64,000 nucleotides of DNA from DSOI01 sp041394885 (GTDB lineage Bacteria > Acidobacteriota > Terriglobia > Bryobacterales > Bryobacteraceae): positions 1 through 64,000 of the forward strand of contig JAWKHI010000030.1 of the NCBI GenBank assembly GCA_041394885.1, written 5' to 3'. Positions within the stretch are counted from its first letter, which is position 1. Each line of letters begins with the position of its first letter. The position numbers and the translations under genes are program-made. The notes below the pieces were generated by a model. The model did no database searches, was not told the DNA's origin, and saw only the letters and a list, made by a program, of their open reading frames with translations. Below are positions 62,693-64,000 of the stretch, in pieces.

Positions 62693-64000
62693 ATGCCACT
62701 TTCCCGCCGTCATTTCCTCTCCGCGACCGCCGCTGTTCCTGCCCTCGCCCAATCCCCCGCCCGTCCCAACATCATCGTTCTGATGACCGACGACCAGGGC
62801 GCGCATGACCTCGGCTGCTACGGGGCGCAGGACCTCCGCACCCCCAACATCGACGCGCTCGCCGCCAACGGGGCTCGTTTCACCAACTGGTATTCCAACG
62901 CTCCTGTCTGCGCCCCTGCCCGTGGCGCCCTCATGACCGGCCGTTATCCCGTCCGCGCCGGCATTCCCGGCAATGGAGCTGCACTGAAGCAAGACCAGAT
63001 CACCACCGCCCGCCTGCTGAAGGGCGCGGGTTACCGCACCGGGCTTATCGGGAAATGGCATCTCGGCGACACTCCTGAAACCACACCCAATGCCCACGGT
63101 TTCGACTATTTCTACGGATTCCTTCCAGGTTGCGTCGATTTCTATTCGCACCGATACTATTGGGGCGAGACCGCGCGCGGACGCACCGTCAACTTCCATT
63201 CGCTGTTCCGCGATCGCGACGAGATTTTCGAAGACGGCGAGTATCTCACGGATCGCATCGGAGCCGAAGCATCTTCTTTTATCCGCCGGAACTGGACCGA
63301 TCCCTTCTTCCTCACCGTCACCTTCAACGCACCCCACTACCCCATGCACGCGCCTGCCCGCTACCGGAACCGCTTCCCGAATCTGGCGCCGGAACGCCGA
63401 ACCTACGCGGCCATGCTTTCCGCCGTTGACGATGCCGTAGGCCGCATTCGGTCCACCCTCACACAGCACAACATCCTTGAAAACACGCTCATCTTCTCCA
63501 TCGCCGATAACGGAGCGACCACGGAACCCCGCGCTGGCCTTGAACAGCAGCCCGCCACCGCCGGAGACAATAAGCCCTATCGCGGCTTTAAGTTCTCGCT
63601 CTTCGATGGCGGCATGCACGTTCCCGGCATCATGAGCTGGCCTTCGCGCATTCCATCGGGCCGCACGATCGGCGAAACCGTCATGACCATGGACATCCTT
63701 CCCACCGCCTGCGCCGCGGCCGGAGTCGCGCTTCCCGCGGGTCACAAAATCGATGGCGCGAACATACTGCCCGTCGCCACATCCAGCGCGTCCTCGCCGC
63801 ATGACGTCATCTTCTGGGATAACAACGGCCAACTCGCCGCACGAAAAGGCAACTGGAAGCTCGTCCTCAACGGAAACGAGTACGGGCGCACTCCAGAGAC
63901 GCGAAAACCTCTCACCGGCGACGATGCGATGTTCCTTTCGGACTTGGCCGCCGACCCCGGGGAAACCACCAACCTGCGGCGTCTCCATCCCAACGTCGTC
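62693..64000 (+). CDS. Sulfatase (arylsulfatase family), 3' end beyond the window
   Basis: The frame from ATG 62693 stays open to the last base (436 codons). A Tat-like or Sec signal (LSRRHFLSATAAVPALA) precedes the sulfatase core: NIIVLMTDDQGAHDLGCYG with metal Asp residues, the formylglycine site VCAPARGALMTGR (Cys-x-Pro-x-Arg, needing oxidation by an FGE-type enzyme), GKWHLGD, and IADNGATTE. It removes sulfate from a sugar or aryl ester. With the esterase, SMP-30 and Tat protein it makes a small polymer-degrading neighbourhood. Confidence 0.9.
   Translation, partial: MPLSRRHFLSATAAVPALAQSPARPNIIVLMTDDQGAHDLGCYGAQDLRTPNIDALAANGARFTNWYSNAPVCAPARGALMTGRYPVRAGIPGNGAALKQDQITTARLLKGAGYRTGLIGKWHLGDTPETTPNAHGFDYFYGFLPGCVDFYSHRYYWGETARGRTVNFHSLFRDRDEIFEDGEYLTDRIGAEASSFIRRNWTDPFFLTVTFNAPHYPMHAPARYRNRFPNLAPERRTYAAMLSAVDDAVGRIRSTLTQHNILENTLIFSIADNGATTEPRAGLEQQPATAGDNKPYRGFKFSLFDGGMHVPGIMSWPSRIPSGRTIGETVMTMDILPTACAAAGVALPAGHKIDGANILPVATSSASSPHDVIFWDNNGQLAARKGNWKLVLNGNEYGRTPETRKPLTGDDAMFLSDLAADPGETTNLRRLHPNVV

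Overview
The window is GC-rich bacterial DNA that looks like an acidobacterium of the Solibacter/Bryobacter type. The markers are: an NHL-repeat protein ending in the Solibacter-type TIGR03437 domain; a large Oar-like TonB-dependent outer-membrane protein; a PadR regulator next to a MacB/FtsX permease of the 'duplicated orphan permease' kind; an ECF sigma factor (TIGR02999 type) fused translationally to a Ser/Thr kinase with a TolB-like propeller; planctomycete-type PSCyt1/DUF1549/DUF1553 plus DUF1501 pairs; and a PEP-CTERM protein. No species can be named from sequence alone.

Layout. 0-1.8 kb: a prophage-like remnant with a two-piece terminase (ATPase ORF, then a frameshifted nuclease ORF). 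1.9-5.1 kb: a secreted subtilase with a tandem NVIWGT tail and a duplicated membrane protein. 5.1-10.7 kb: a compact RND efflux operon (adaptor, pump, TolC). 10.8-18.7 kb: a periplasmic flavoprotein with three haem c motifs, an HGSNAT-like acyltransferase and the DUF1501/DUF1553 pair. 18.8-26.1 kb: OmpA-like and Asp-box propeller proteins, a methyltransferase, a LytS-type kinase and a PEP-CTERM protein. 26.2-31.1 kb: ribA, then a membrane-anchored coiled-coil repeat protein ending in CBM48-GH13. 31.6-39 kb: a penicillin-binding protein with a histone-like linker, the kinase/ECF pair, an HU-response regulator pair with a clear terminator, a three-repeat secreted protein and an M23 peptidase. 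39-47 kb: enolase-superfamily enzyme, GalU, SDR, PilZ, secreted RraA-like protein, permease/PadR. 47-51.6 kb: CPBP protease, a small operon with a probable selenoprotein, a DsbD-alpha-like partner and a bestrophin. 51.6-64 kb: aminotransferase, thiolase/OB pair, Oar-like receptor, NHL protein, SMP-30, Tat-exported unknown, esterase and a sulfatase cut by the window edge.

The most striking locus is 48745-50546. One reading frame runs for 420 codons through a single in-frame TGA placed as the last position of a C-x-x-U motif, and about 25 nt after it lies a bacterial SECIS-like hairpin. The protein combines a thioredoxin-like domain, a CxxCH motif and PDZ domains, and it is translationally coupled to a DsbD-alpha-like protein, which suggests an exported thiol/selenol redox pair. 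Second is the coiled-coil/GH13 fusion, whose 126-bp repeats carry a cluster of indels and whose GH13 region IV Asp is replaced by Val. Three separate places (1433, 17952, 29520-29860) need single-base or small indel corrections, so consensus errors should be considered alongside true decay.
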